From contig CM043698.1 of NCBI GenBank assembly GCA_023935145.1, forward strand, positions 61,753,501 through 61,817,500: 64,000 nt of DNA. The letters run 5' to 3'. Below are positions 34,651 to 46,772 of this stretch, in pieces (within the stretch, counting starts at the first letter, position 1; the number at the start of each line of letters is the position of its first letter). Origin of the DNA: Bretschneidera sinensis. Its lineage: Eukaryota > Streptophyta > Magnoliopsida > Brassicales > Akaniaceae. The translations under genes and the position numbers were made by a program. The notes beneath the pieces were generated by a model that saw only the letters and a program-made list of their open reading frames with translations, searched no databases and was not told where the DNA came from.

Positions 34651-36083
34651 TTACCAATTGTTCTTCGTGTCTACCAATTGCTTATCGTTAAAAGTAAACA
34701 AGAAGATTGAACAAAGTATTACATGGCAAACTAAAAGGACAAGTGCAGCCACAGAATATGGTAGAGTCGGCGACACAACACTAATCGATATGGTGTAGGA
34801 GAAATACAAGAATATGAGCGCCAGGATAAGCAATCTACTGTAAAAATCGTTTGGGAGAACAATTGCCGTAAGCATAAATGTCAAACAAAGGGCAAACGAG
34901 TTAGAAGACCACAGAAAGAAAAAACATTGTGTATCCATAACTACTGTCCCTTGGCAGTGATGTTCACAACAGGACTGATTCCTCTTGAAATGGATGAACT
35001 GCCATTAGTTTCGTTGTTATCGTTACCTTGCCAAACACCTCCAGGAGGGCTAAGTGCAGTTTGGTAGGTGGCTGTTATAATAAGTACGGCAACTACAAGT
35101 AAGGCATTGCGCGTGTCAGCTGATAAATTATTTCTCTTACGAGTTATGTATGTTGCAAAATATTGATAAGGAGTGATCTCAGATCTCAAGAACTCGGCTA
35201 GCGATGAAATTTTGGGAAGGGAAGAAGCATTCAAACCTCCAGCACGACGTACAATATTACTGATCACTCTGTTGCTCTCCTGTCCTTCGCCTTGTAAGAT
35301 ATCCAGAGCTGTCAAGCCCCTCCGATTCTGGATGTTCCTTTTAACAGCCCAACATCCTAATAACAATCTTACCACCTAAATATGTAATAGACAAAAAGCA
35401 CCAATTAATTCATTCATTAGTAAAATATAAAATTTGAAAACTCTTTTATCATTCAATAATTAGAGTGGATATATATGAGAGCATGCCTAGAGTTGATTAC
35501 TATATGCTGCAAGGTGTAGCACTGTGTTCCCATCATTGTCCCGTCTGTTCAACACTTGTATTTCCAAATATCTGGCATCTTTGTGGCCAGTCCTTCGAAG
35601 CCATCCCATCAGAACTTGAAGAGCTTCGAACCTGTTGTTTATCACTGCAATGTGCAGAGCAGTCTCGCCTCGTACTGTCACATCTTTAACAGATTCAGGG
35701 CAAGCGAGAAGAAATTCAGCCAAGAGGTCAAGGTTTCCTTCACCAACTATGTAATGCAGAGGAGTTGCACCAACTCTCCCTTTAATGCGAACGAGGCCTT
35801 CGTCAATTTTTAGTAGCTCAAGGGCCACCAAGTTCTGTCCATATTGCAAAGCAAGGTGCATTGGGCTAAACCCATCTTGGTTTAGTTTCCTAGCAAATGA
35901 GGGCATCAAGTTCATCATCTCCATTGCAAAATCAACATGCCCTGCAGATGCGGCTATGTGCAGTGGAGTATCAACAAAAGGTATCTGATCAATGCGATCC
36001 AAAAGATATGCATCCTCTCGAGTTAGAGTATACAACGCGTCGATATCTCCCACATGGGCAGCCTCCTTCAACCTCTGATCCAT
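34651..36083 (-). pseudogene. BDA1-like ankyrin repeat / PGG domain membrane protein, disrupted
   Basis: Members of this plant family (ACD6, BDA1) are membrane proteins linked to immune signalling. Exon 1 (35487-36083) starts MDQRLKEAAHVGDIDALY and holds about five ankyrin repeats (TPLHIAASAGHVDFAMEMM, ATPLHYIVGEGNLDLLAEF, ETALHIAVINNRFEALQVL, NTVLHLAAYSN). Exon 2 (from 35375) continues VVRLLLGCWAVKRNIQNRRG, then the PGG domain (RNALLVVAVLIITATYQTAL, SPPGG), with its first membrane helix. The last part (34651-34938) has three more hydrophobic segments but is in another frame. Lesions: a TAG at the end of exon 1 just before a GC, not GT, donor, and a stop at 34941-34943 explained by loss of one G in the run at 34948-34950. 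If the GC donor splices and the stop is in the intron border codon, the product would still be truncated. An assembly error is possible for the single-base change. Confidence 0.82.
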
Positions 36084-36769
36084 ACTGAAAACTGAAAAGA
36101 ATGAGAGAGATAAATTTCAAGGGGAGAATGATTGTCCTTATATGCTCTGATGAACAACAAAGATGCAAGAAGTTGCTGATTTTCACCTCATATTATAAAG
36201 GAAGATTTTGGATCGATTCAATGATGATGTGAACAAAGACTTGCTTCGCCTTCAATTTGGAGAAAAGAAACTTCCTAGCATTCTCGGGCTGGCTGTAGCA
36301 AGTCAGTCAATGGAGTAAAAATTATTTAATGCTGGAAAAATCCCAAACCATGGTCGCTTAAGGGATTTTTATTAGTAATATTAATTTTTGAGTTTCACAT
36401 TTATATTGATGTTATTAATAAAGTTCTTTAAAATTATTAGTGAAGTTTTCAACTGGTCTAAACTATTAGATTTAGATCCTAGCCAACAAAAAATTTATCC
36501 ATCACTTACTTCAATGGTATCTTATTGTAGTTAGATATGAAAAATGTACCGATAACTACCGATGAACTGAAAAGCTTAAACTGATAAGAAATTGATCAAT
36601 AACATATATTAAGCTCATATACATTTTAACATGTATAAATTTCGTCTTTTTTACCAAGATACTTAATTTCTTCACTTCACTCAATTTTCTTTTATTTCAT
36701 TTATCTTTTCACAGTTTTTATATTTAACTTATTTTGTTTTACCATTTCACTTAATTTTTCCCCCACTAT
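36084..36769. other. Upstream flank of the ankyrin gene
   Basis: It should contain the promoter and 5' leader of the ankyrin gene; no clear TATA box was assigned. Beyond 36330 it is AT-rich with nothing recognised. Confidence 0.4.
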
Positions 36770-37060
36770 AAATACTCTTTCATTCTTCCATTTCATAATA
36801 CATAAAAAAATCATTATTCTATTTCATATTTAAAAAAAGCCACACAACATATAAGTATCTCACTTGTATTTCCTTAAACACTTATGAGATTGAGTGTATT
36901 CGAGATTTGGAGATGAGTGTTTTATATATTTGAGCCACTACTTGTAAACTTTTATTCATAATGAAATTTTTTTTTACTGTTCCCGTGGAATATGACTCAT
37001 AAGCTGAACCACGTAAACCTCTTGTCATTATTATATTTTTAGAAACTTTTACTTATCAAC
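36770..37060 (+). repeat. Copia solo-LTR-like fragment
   Basis: CTATAAATACTC (36764 on, TATA-like), ACTTTTATTCATAATGAAAT, TTCCCGTGGAATATGACT and GAACCACGTAAACCTCTTG follow each other in the order seen at the ends of many copia LTRs; compare GCCGAACCACGTTAAA in the relic at 5707-6425. Borders and target duplication were not found. Confidence 0.45.
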
Positions 37061-40000
37061 CTTTTGTTATTTTGCGCCAAATCTTAAAAGTATTTTAGCA
37101 TCCAATTTTAAAATTGTTCAATTGACAATTCAAAAGAAAATTATTTCTTTCTTACCTACGAGCTCTATTCAATAATATTTTCTCATCGATTAAATTAGAA
37201 AATTAATTTACAGATTTCACGAGTTGGTTCGTTAGCGGCTCCATAATACAACAAATTTTCAAATCTATAAATTTCATATTTACATTTTTTGTGATTTCAT
37301 TGGAGAAGGTGATTTGTTTTTCAAGAAAACTACATATTTGAGTGTCAGATAGCCAATAGAACGTGGATTTCAAAAACCACAAAGCGTAAAAAAAATTACG
37401 TTGCAATGAAGGAGCACACGATAAGTCAAGTTTTCTTCCTCTTCTCTTTCACTAAAGCACCCTTGAGGCAAATAAATTGAAAAAAGAGATGCAACCTAAA
37501 ACGAGTAAAACATATGCACTAAAATCTGCTTGTACATTCATAATAAGACACAATTTAATGCAATCTAAAATGTTGAAAACCACATGTGTGCTAAGTGTCA
37601 CGGACCAAGCAGATTCAGCCCATGACATAAGGAATACATGTATATGAAAAATTACAAATAGATTGTGCACTGTGACATAAACAGTGCTGAAAACATGCAC
37701 TCTTAAAAAGCATGCACTCTCAAATTATCTTGTTAAAAGCATGCAAATTAAGTCATATAGTATAAAACGAACGTGTATTAAGATATACATGTATATACAT
37801 AATAAAATGCAAAACACTGAAAAAACATATATGTATAATAAAATACAACATATTAGCTAATATTATTTGTGATTGCAAGAATTATATAATTTGGCATGCA
37901 ACTGAGGAGAAATTTCTATAAGAATGTACCTGTCAAAGGCACTAGCAATTCCGCTCAAGAGACAACAAATTACCCCTCAATACACTATTGGCAATTTCGC
38001 GTAAAAAGATAACGAATTACACATGTTAAAAAAAAAGACCACATGACGTATATTGATGATACGTCTGTTCATCATTATATGAAGCCCATTTGTTTGGGTA
38101 GTTTGCAGTATAATAATAATTGTTTCTTTACTTTTAAGAAAGATAATAAAAAAGAAAAGAAAAAAAGATGGGGCTACCTGTGACACCAAATGGAAAAAAA
38201 GAAAACAATTAAAAAAATATAAGAAAAAAAAAGAAGGCTATGTGTAACACAACACAGATTGGAATACTTATACTATGTGAGAAGCATTCTCGAAGATATG
38301 ATCGAGTGGAATACAAATTCTTACTTTTAAAATCTAGACATTTGAAGATTCAAAAGGATAACCACGCACATGTTATGTAGCAAAACTGCACGAACATGAG
38401 CAAAAGGCTAAATTATAAATATAAAAAATATATAATTACCAAATTTTGTTTTTTTTATCAAGATACTCAATTTTTTTTTTTTTTTATCGTTTTCAATGTT
38501 AGAGCAAGGTGTGATATCCAAAACAAAAGATATTACTAAAAAGAGATTTGCAAGAAAAAATCAGTATATTAGAATTATAGCTGTGATAGCAAGGTTGCCA
38601 AGGAATATAAGTAAGGTTCTTTTTTTCTTTTTTTGAACAACAAAACAATAGGAGAATCCTAGGACACCCAAGGAAATACATCCAACACCAAAGTGCATTC
38701 AAGTATTATAGCCACTTCTTCACGCTTTATAATCTGAGTTCCCACCAAAAAAACATTAGTCAGGAAAAGATCAATGAAACTAACAATCCTTCATTCATCG
38801 TCACCTCTCCAAATATATCAAGTGTTGCAATTAATCTCGAGTTGTTGGTTTATCAATCAAAAATCTAAAAGTTTTATGTGGTTTGGTTATTAAAGCCTAC
38901 GTTCATAGGCGGGCACAACAAAAAAAATTCACAATGATACAATAGATTATAATTGTGATTTAAATACTTAAAAACACTCAAATTCAATCCTCAATTACTC
39001 CACACTCACCTTTTAGTGTTTTAGAATGACCCACACTATCTTTTTATTTTTCTCCTCGTTCTTCCGCTCTCTTTACTCTGCTCCAACTCACCAATATACC
39101 AAGGATTATATATAGGCCAAGCATGGACAAAATTCCCATTCTCTTTAAATGCACTGGCTATTTTCAATTGCTTGCTTTTATTTAAGGATCTTTCTCCAAA
39201 GTGAGAAAATCGAATACTTCAAGGACAAAAAGTAAGAATACTGACTTTTTCCCTCACATGTTTCGTAAAGAAGATGGAAAACTAAAGAAAATAAAATAAT
39301 TATCTTACTATTATTTGGTAGAGTGAAAAAACAATAAAATGAGATGTAAATAGTATTATTCTTACAATTATATTCTTTATGATGATGGATTAGATGTGAA
39401 TAAATTGGTAAATGATAATATCATCTAGTTTATTTCTTATTTTTCACTCTTCAATCTTCGCAATTTGAGAGTAATATGATTTGTACATATATGAAAAAGA
39501 TACACATCTTTTTAATTTTTTTTATCACTTTTCTTTCTTACTAAACAAGAGAAAAATATAATCTACACACCTTTTGTTTTCGTAGTTTTTTTTTCTCCCA
39601 CTTTTTTGGATTATAATTCTCTTAATTTAAGACGGAAAATGGAGAGAAAAGTTAATTTAATCCCAACTATTAAATATTAATAGAAGGACGAAATTTTACA
39701 ATGTTATCTTATTTTAAAACTATGAAACTATATCATTTAGTGCTTATTTTCTAATAAATTTATTCTAACAATATTTTCCTTTCGTATCATGGAGTACTAT
39801 ATTGTTTTCCTAATCAAGAGCAAATAATTTTTTTATTCTCTCTCCAGCTTTCTTTGAAGGCATTGGGCTCTCTAATCTTTCTTCCATAAGCTTTCTTTGA
39901 AGGTGTTGGGTGCTCTCTCTAATCTTTCTTCAATCATCAATAACTTAATTAATTAATTATCTAGTCTCAAGAAAATTTGAGATTTTTGGTGGTACTACAC

Positions 40001-40837
40001 TAATTTAGTAGAGGTTTCACAACCAATCATTTAATGATATCAAAATTTATATTTATTTTAGGAAAATAAAAATTTGGCTTAAAAATATGAAAACATCAAT
40101 ATAAAATTTCAATCAACAAACCTCAATCATAAGTTTTTCAAGATTTTTGTATTTGACTTATCTAATTGTTTACAATAATCATTGGTTAATAAAATTTCAT
40201 GTTATTTTTGTTTTCATTTTGAATCAAATTCTTTTCAAATATGTTTTTTTTTGGTTCAAGAGAAAGAATTGAGAAATGAATAGATTAAAACCACTCATAA
40301 GAACTTAATTTTATTAACATTATATATTTGTACCAAATATAAATGAATTGTTTATTTCTTAGATTACTATGCTATAGATAGAGATTGAGATTTACGAAGC
40401 AAATAAAGCAACTGATTTAAAAAGAGAGAATTTTTTTTTTGCTTAAATTAAGATACCAATAAAATTAAGGCATAGTTAATATTTGTAAGTAAAATAATAA
40501 TGTTACAAAATCATATTCTTATATTCAAATTTAAAAACTAATATTTAAATAAAATAATATTAAATTATTTTAAATCAATTTATACTAATTTTATTTAAAT
40601 TATTTTAATACCATCACTGACGTGATCTAAATACATCATTAATCAACAAGGCATGACGTGATTGAATGCAAGTGTGAAACGTACCAAGTACCAACCGCCC
40701 TCGGCTTAATTTCCGAGTAAAATCCCATATACTGTAAAACGATATTCTTTTCTGCTCACCTTGAGACTTTATTAACTTTTACTGGCATCCTTACTTTAAT
40801 TACTATAAAAATCCAGCTAGCTAGCAATATCATAAAG
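37061..40837. other. Intergenic, no gene recognised
   Basis: AT-rich with many A and T runs. The short frames in it show no conserved motif. A small tandem duplication at 39846-39931 is listed separately. Confidence 0.45.
39846..39931. repeat. Two tandem copies of a 43-bp unit
   Basis: AGCTTTCTTTGAAGGCATTG at 39846 and AGCTTTCTTTGAAGGTGTTG at 39889 each lead into a CTCTCTAATCTTTCTT block. It is a recent local duplication without coding sense. Confidence 0.8.
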
Positions 40838-41031
40838 CTAAATCGCTTCGTTAACCGAAATCAACTCTTCAAAGTTAGACACAGCCATCCCAATGATTTT
40901 TTGTTGTTGAAATAATTCCCTGTTTCCAACCACACATCTATTTTCATCACTCGATACCCCTCCAACACCTGCAGGACCTGGATTGGCCACACAGGAGCTA
41001 TCAACATTGACTTTGACAGAACCTGGCTCTA
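40838..41031 (-). mobile_element. LINE RNase H-like fragment
   Basis: The minus frame reads GSVKVNVDSSCVANPGPAGV then GGVSSDENRCVVGN, the start of the plant RNase H-like domain (RVT_3) found at the end of LINE proteins; the second half reads to a TAG at 40838-40840. The first catalytic Asp is present. Only about 60 residues remain, directly left of element A. Confidence 0.6.
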
Positions 41032-41114
41032 GGCGGAGGAGACCAGCTCAGGTTGACCATTCTATGCTTGTTACCAAAACTGAGCAAATTCTCCGATATT
41101 CAACGGAAAATCAC

Positions 41115-41330
41115 GGAAGAGATTGAAATATAAATTTAAAGTTTGTATATTTTGACTGTTGAATATTATAGTATTAAAAATTTATATTTATAAGATGTTT
41201 ATAAAAAAGTATCCTAATTAGATTAGAGTATATCCGAATGTATAATAAGATTAAGGTTTCTTATTTACAATAAACTAGAAATTTCTAATATTATTTAAAT
41301 TAGGAGTATATATATTTACATGCCTTTTCA
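41115..41330 (-). repeat. 3' LTR of element A
   Basis: Collinear with 60924-61130 from GGAAGAGATTGAAATA to GTATATATATTTACA. The outer TG has become GG. Most differences make this copy more AT-rich. Confidence 0.85.
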
Positions 41331-41456
41331 ATCCGAATGAGGTGAAACTACAAAGAGATTACTTTTATGTTGAAAAAATCGAGTTGATGACAATCCTTTT
41401 GTGAAGATATATATAAGTTGGGCATCAGTAGGAATATACCGGATATGGATATCTCC

Positions 41457-41604
41457 TTAGGCTACTTTTTCCCGAACAAAGTCAAAATCTATCTTAATAT
41501 GCTTGATACGAGCATGGAACACTAGATTAGTAGCAAGATAAGTGGCACCAATGTTATCACAATATACTCGAACCGGACGAGTTAAGAACACATGTAAGTC
41601 ATAT
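41457..41604 (-). pseudogene. Element A RNase H, C-terminal part
   Basis: The frame ends [18 protein letters not shown] then [20 protein letters not shown], the end of copia RNase H with its YCDN catalytic Asp. It continues in frame on the other side of element B at 47600 once one CATAT copy is removed. Confidence 0.9.
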
Positions 41605-42462
41605 TGTTGGAAATCACCTTCAAGATGCCCTGTAACATGTAAGTCATATTGGTGATCTTTCAAACACCCAAGTCTAGAATGACTTGTAATGAACAGATAC
41701 AACAATCAAGCAAAAAAAGAACACAAGCAATTGTTATCGAGTTTCGGCAAATGCCTACATCCCCATGAGCTACTCCAAGCTCTCGGCACTAAATCAATGA
41801 GTTCTTACAAATACAACAACACCTCTTCAAGAACCCTCTTGTTCTTGATACATGAAAGAAGAGAAAAGAAAGAGATAAGAACTAAGTGTTTCCCTAGAAT
41901 TTTCCCCAAGAAAATTCCAATTACAAAGCCATTGAACCCTTCTTCTTGTATGCTCTCTCTCTCACAATCCCAACCACTCTTGAATGAGATATATTTTAGT
42001 GCCTCTCTTGTGTTTTGTGTCTTTGCACTCTAATACTTGCACTTGAATTCTCTTGTATGATGATGTTATCCTTTTCACCCTTGTGATTGAAGCTAGATGA
42101 CCCTTTATATAGTGCACCAATTTCTTGAACCAATCTTGAAGTCAATCTCAACCCTTAGATCTTAAGGACCAATCAATCATAGCCCTCCAACAAGTCTAAG
42201 TGATCCTGTGCGTTTTAATCAAGCCTTACGCACCAGGAGAAGAGTGCTGAAAATTGGTATCAGGTGTGCCTTCGTGCTGAGGCTTGGAACAGGGTGTGCT
42301 GAGGCTTAGAACTTGGTGCCTTGCTGGAGGCCGCGGCGCGGACACCTTGAGCTGAACTCCTGGACATGTTGGAGGCTGCAGTGCCCAAGGCTGGGCCGCG
42401 GTGCACAACCAGACTTGATGCTGAACTCTTCAACTGTTTAATTCTTTGATAAATTCCAAACA
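41605..42462 (-). repeat. 3' LTR of element B
   Basis: 858 bases, collinear with 46773-47594. It carries extra sequence at 41632-41650 that copies the adjacent host flank and about 20 extra bases near 42375. Confidence 0.93.
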
Positions 42463-42661
42463 AATCTTTACCTTTGTCAAAGCAATTAAACCCGAACCCA
42501 TTATGCAGAGAACTCAGGATCCAAACTCAACTTGAGTCACCATATCAACCGACTCCAATCTTAAGAAGTCCAAGGCAATGATTGAACTTACTTAGAGGTA
42601 GAACTTTAGTACCTAAATCTACAGGATTTTCTTTCGTGGCCACCTTATCCACATAAATGCA

Positions 42662-44057
42662 TCATTCTGTAACATTTTCCCGAATGCAATGGTACCGAAC
42701 ATCCATATGCTTTGTCCTCTCATGGAACACCAGATTCTTGCACAAATGCAACACACTTTGGCTATCCGAATACACCACCACTTGCTCTTTTAGTACCTTC
42801 AACTCTTCCAACAACCTTTTGCACCACATAGCCTCCTTAATGGCTTCCATTGCCGCTATGTACTCAGCCTCGGTTGTTGAGAGTGCTACCACTGGCTGCA
42901 ACTGAGCCTTCTAACTTATACAACATCCGTTTAAGTTGAAGAAGTATGAGGTAATCAATCTTCTTTTATCCTGGTCTGCTCTATAGTCCGAATCCGCATA
43001 ACCCTCAAGACAGATAGATTTACCCCTCTTCTCATAAACCAACCCTACATCTGGGCTTCCCTTCAAGTACCTCACAACCACTTCATCCCAAGCCAATGCT
43101 CCTTTCCGGGATTACTCATAAACCTGCTAAAAACACTTATTGCATTAGCAATATCGGGTCTAGTGCTTACCATGGTGAACATTACAGATCCAACTGCACT
43201 AGAGTAAGGGACCTTTTCCATTTCCTTCTTCTCCTCATCCGATCTCGGACATTGATTATTGGAGAACTTGAAATGACCAGCAAGGGGAACCTTCATTGGT
43301 TTGCTATCTTCCATAGAAAACTTAGATATCATCTTTTCTATGTAGGAAGTCTAAGAAATCTTCAATCTGTTTCTCTCCCTTTCCCTCATTATACTCATCC
43401 CAAGGATCTTCTGTGCATGGCCAAGATCCTTCATCTCAAACTCCGAACTGAGTTGAGACTTCAATTCTTCTATCCTCTCCTTGTTGTTCCCAACCAATAA
43501 TATATTATCGACATAGATGAGGATAATCACCATTTCCTTCACCTTGTGCCCCTTGTAGTACAAGCACGAATCATAGTAGCTCCTCATGAAACCCAAGCTA
43601 CTTACAAAGAAATCAAACCTCTTATTCCATTGCCGAGGTCATTGCTTCAGGCCATAGAGAGATTTCTTCAATTGGCACACCAAATCTCCCTGCCTTCCTT
43701 CCTCATAGCCTTCGGGTTGCCTCATATAGATGGTCTCATCAAGCTCTCCATGTAAGAACGTTGTCTTCAAATCTATTTGCTCGATCTCCCAATTAAATTG
43801 ACCAACATTGCTAACACTATCTTTATCGTCTTGTATTTCATAACCGGTGAGAATATTTCGGTGAAATATATGCCTTTTCTTTGTGTGAACCCCTTCGCCA
43901 TCAGCCTAGCCTTATACTGGACTTCATCCCCTGGAGGGTTCCATTCTTTGATCTTGTAAATCCATTTACAATCCACAACTCTTTGTTTTTCTAGTTTGGG
44001 CACCAAGAGTTGTTTTTCCTCAAAGAATCCATTTCTTCCTCCATAGCTAGTTGCCAC
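42662..44057 (-). pseudogene. Element B reverse transcriptase and RNase H
   Basis: The start (43773-44057) has VVDCKWIYKIKE and the KARLMAKGFTQRKG block. The active-site region (43351-43596) reads IYVDNILLVGNN: the second catalytic Asp of the YVDD box is Asn. Then SSAVGSVMFTMVSTRPDI, and RNase H with ALSTTEAEYIAAMEAIKEA and VYSDSQSVLHLCKN. At least four frame breaks separate these parts. Confidence 0.9.
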
Positions 44058-44311
44058 CTTGACGAATCCTTACATTCCATGGCATCCATGTAAGTTTTTG
44101 GTTCAAACCCTCATTCTAAATAAAGAGCTGCTACATTAGCATCCACAAAACCATATCTCAACGGTAGTCTGACCACCCTCCTTTCCCTGTCCCTTGTGAG
44201 CTAATAATCATTATGATTTGCTGCATCATCCCCTTCTAGTTCACCCTTCTTTTGAGTGTCCTGAGCTTGGCATTCATCAATGGGCTCTACCTGGTCCGAA
44301 CCCTCTTGCCT

Positions 44312-45377
44312 TTATTGCTCTACTTGAACTAAATTTTTCTTGATGCTATGCTCCACAAATACCAAACTGGTTTGCTCACTATCCCCTGCAGCGTTAGTTT
44401 TCTCCAAATAGGAAAATAACAATTCATTAAAAATGACATCCCTACTTATTATTAGTTTAGTCCCTTTTGGCTCTAAGGACCACAACCTATACCCCTTAAC
44501 CCCATCACCATACCCTAGAAAGACACATTTTCTAGACCTTAGGCTAAGTTTATCATCATTTTGAGGTGCAAACGCAGCACATCCAAAAGTCCTAAGGTTG
44601 CTTAACTCAGGGGGTTTCCCACTCCCCATCTCCTTGGGAGTCTTAAGGTCTAAAACCCTAAAGGGTGATCTATTAACCAAATATACAACAGTAGACACAG
44701 CTTCCCCCCAAAAATATTTTGGTAAACCAGACCCCAATTAACATGCACCTAACTTTTTCCATAAGGGTTCTATTCATCCTCTCAGCAACTCCATTTTAAT
44801 GAGGGACTTTCACAACCGTTCAATGTCTTAGAATCCTATTTAACTCACATAATTTATCAAAATCCTTATTAAAAAATTCTAAGCCATTATCGGTTCTTAA
44901 CACTTTAACTACTCTGCCCGTTTGAGTCTCTAGCAACTTTTTCTACACCACAAATTTATTCAAAGCATCTAATTTATTTTTAAGCAAATAAACCCAAACC
45001 TTTCCTAAATAATCATCAATTAAATAAATAAAGTAACAATTACCTCCCTGTGTTGGTGTTCTTGTTGGTCCCCAAAGATCCGCATGAATGTAGTCAAGAA
45101 TGCCCTTAAACTTGTGCACTCCGGTATTAAAGTTGACCCGATGTTGCTTCCCAAGAACGCAACTCTCACAGAAATCAAGTTTCTCTACCTTGTCACCATC
45201 AAGTAGACCATTCTTGCTGAGAACTTGCAGCCCCTTTTCTCTCATATGTCCCAAGCGATTGTGCCAAAGTACTGCCGTATCCATCCCAGCCATCAAGCTT
45301 GCTGCTTGATCCTTGATTTCTGTTTCTCCGATTATCTCATAGACACCATCCTTTATTGTTGCTTTGATCACTATCAA
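44312..45377 (-). pseudogene. Element B integrase
   Basis: The right half has the zinc-binding domain (WHNRLGHMREKGLQVL ... CESCVLGKQHRV) and ILDYIHADLWGPTRT, the start of the catalytic core with its first Asp. The left half (44312-44737) has LPKYFWGEAVSTVVYLVNRS and FGCAAFAPQ, the C-terminal region. The segment 44738-44942, which should hold the second Asp and the Glu, is broken by stops. Confidence 0.9.
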
Positions 45378-45614
45378 AGATCCCTTGGTTACCTTGATCT
45401 TTCATCCATCTGCTTTGTATGTGTACCCCATGGAATCTAGCTACTCCAATGAGATCAAATTTCTTCTCAAATCTGAAAGATACCTTACATTCCGCAACAG
45501 CCTTGTGACTCCATTAAACATCCTCAATTGGATGTCTTCTATCCTCCTCACTTGGCAAGAAGTATTATTCCCCAAGAAAACTTTTCCATCATTGGTTTCC
45601 TTGAAATTCTTAAA

Positions 45615-46459
45615 CTAATCCCTGTGAGGGCACATATGATAAGTGCATCCGAAATCCATGATCCATTTCACACTGCCTTGCCTCATGCTCACATTTAAGC
45701 ACACAACAAGAATATCATCTTGTTGTTCTCCTTTGGCAACCAAAGCCTCTCCATTCTTGGTATGGCTTCCTCTTCTCTCATCCCACAACTTCTTCTTGCA
45801 ATCTTTCTCGAAATGACCCTCCTTATTGCAGTAGTAGCATATCTTTCCTTCAAATCTTGGTTTAGAGTGCGCTCTCCCATGGCTCTGCTCTCTACCCTTT
45901 GATTTCTCCCGGTAATTGCTATCGATGCTACTGCCATTCCGAGTTGCTGGCCTTCCTCTAACGAACAACCCTTCTCCACTTGATGCTTCTCTCATCTTGG
46001 CTTTGAAATCATGAGCCCTTATAACATTGATCACAATTTCCTTGGTTAGTGTATCTCTTCCATATTCAATAGCATTAATCAAACTTTCAAAATAATCAGG
46101 AAGTGAATTCAATAACATAACAACCAATTGTTCATCCGGGAATGTTATACTACAACTAGCCAAATCTTGAACTAGTTTATTAAACACATCAAGATTATCT
46201 TGCAACTCTTTATTAGGATCCATTTTAAAAGCAAAGATTCGTTTAAGAAGATAATATTATTAGGGAGAGTTTTAGTAAAAAACAACTCATCTAGTTTCTT
46301 CCATATGACAGCTGGATCTTCCAAGTTTTCGCACTCCCTTGTGACACTATCCGACATGTGCAGAAAGATGGTGCTATACGCCATCTTCTTTATCTCAATC
46401 CGCTGGAACTCCGTGATACTTACTAGAAAATTGTCATATTCTCCAATAGCCAAGTCCAC
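45615..46459 (-). pseudogene. Element B gag and protease start
   Basis: UBN2-type gag in two overlapping frames (46172-46459 and 45615-46223; LVVMLLNSLPDYFESLINAI), an Arg-rich linker, a full CCHC zinc knuckle (CYYCNKEGHFEKDC) and the protease site WIMDFGCTYHMCPHRD, where the usual Ser after the catalytic Asp is Phe. A frame change between the two gag frames and a stop after the protease site break it. Confidence 0.9.
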
Positions 46460-46613
46460 CTTTTATTGCATAAGAACAACCTTGATTTTCCGCTTCTAAA
46501 GGGCAAAGCCTCATTTTCCATGAAACTTCTCAACAATGAAGTTTGAACCCATCTTGCAGAGAAAATCTTAGATTTATGCTGCACCCACAATTACTTTCCA
46601 ACTTCTAAATCTT

Positions 46614-46772
46614 AAGAACTCGATCAAATCTTGATCCCAGTACCGTTCTTAAATCACCCTCAAGAACCCGATCAGATCTTGATCCGAGCATCGTTCTTGA
46701 ATCACCCAAGAAGTTGACCTTTGATTCTTGTCGCCTTGCTCTGATACCCAACTGTACAAGCTCTGATACCAC
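46614..46772 (-). promoter_or_regulatory. Element B leader with primer-binding site and duplications
   Basis: On the minus strand TGGTATCAGAGC (46758-46769) directly follows the 5' LTR; a second GGTATCAGAGC lies about 20 bases on (around 46738-46749). A 48-bp unit is repeated in tandem (46614-46661, 46662-46709), each copy holding AAGAAC and GTTCTT, which are inverted. Confidence 0.7.

Noticed and set aside
41689..42033. 114-codon plus-strand frame and its twin at 46841-47212
   Set aside because: Both are the same place in the two LTRs of element B; no domain and opposite to the element's genes.
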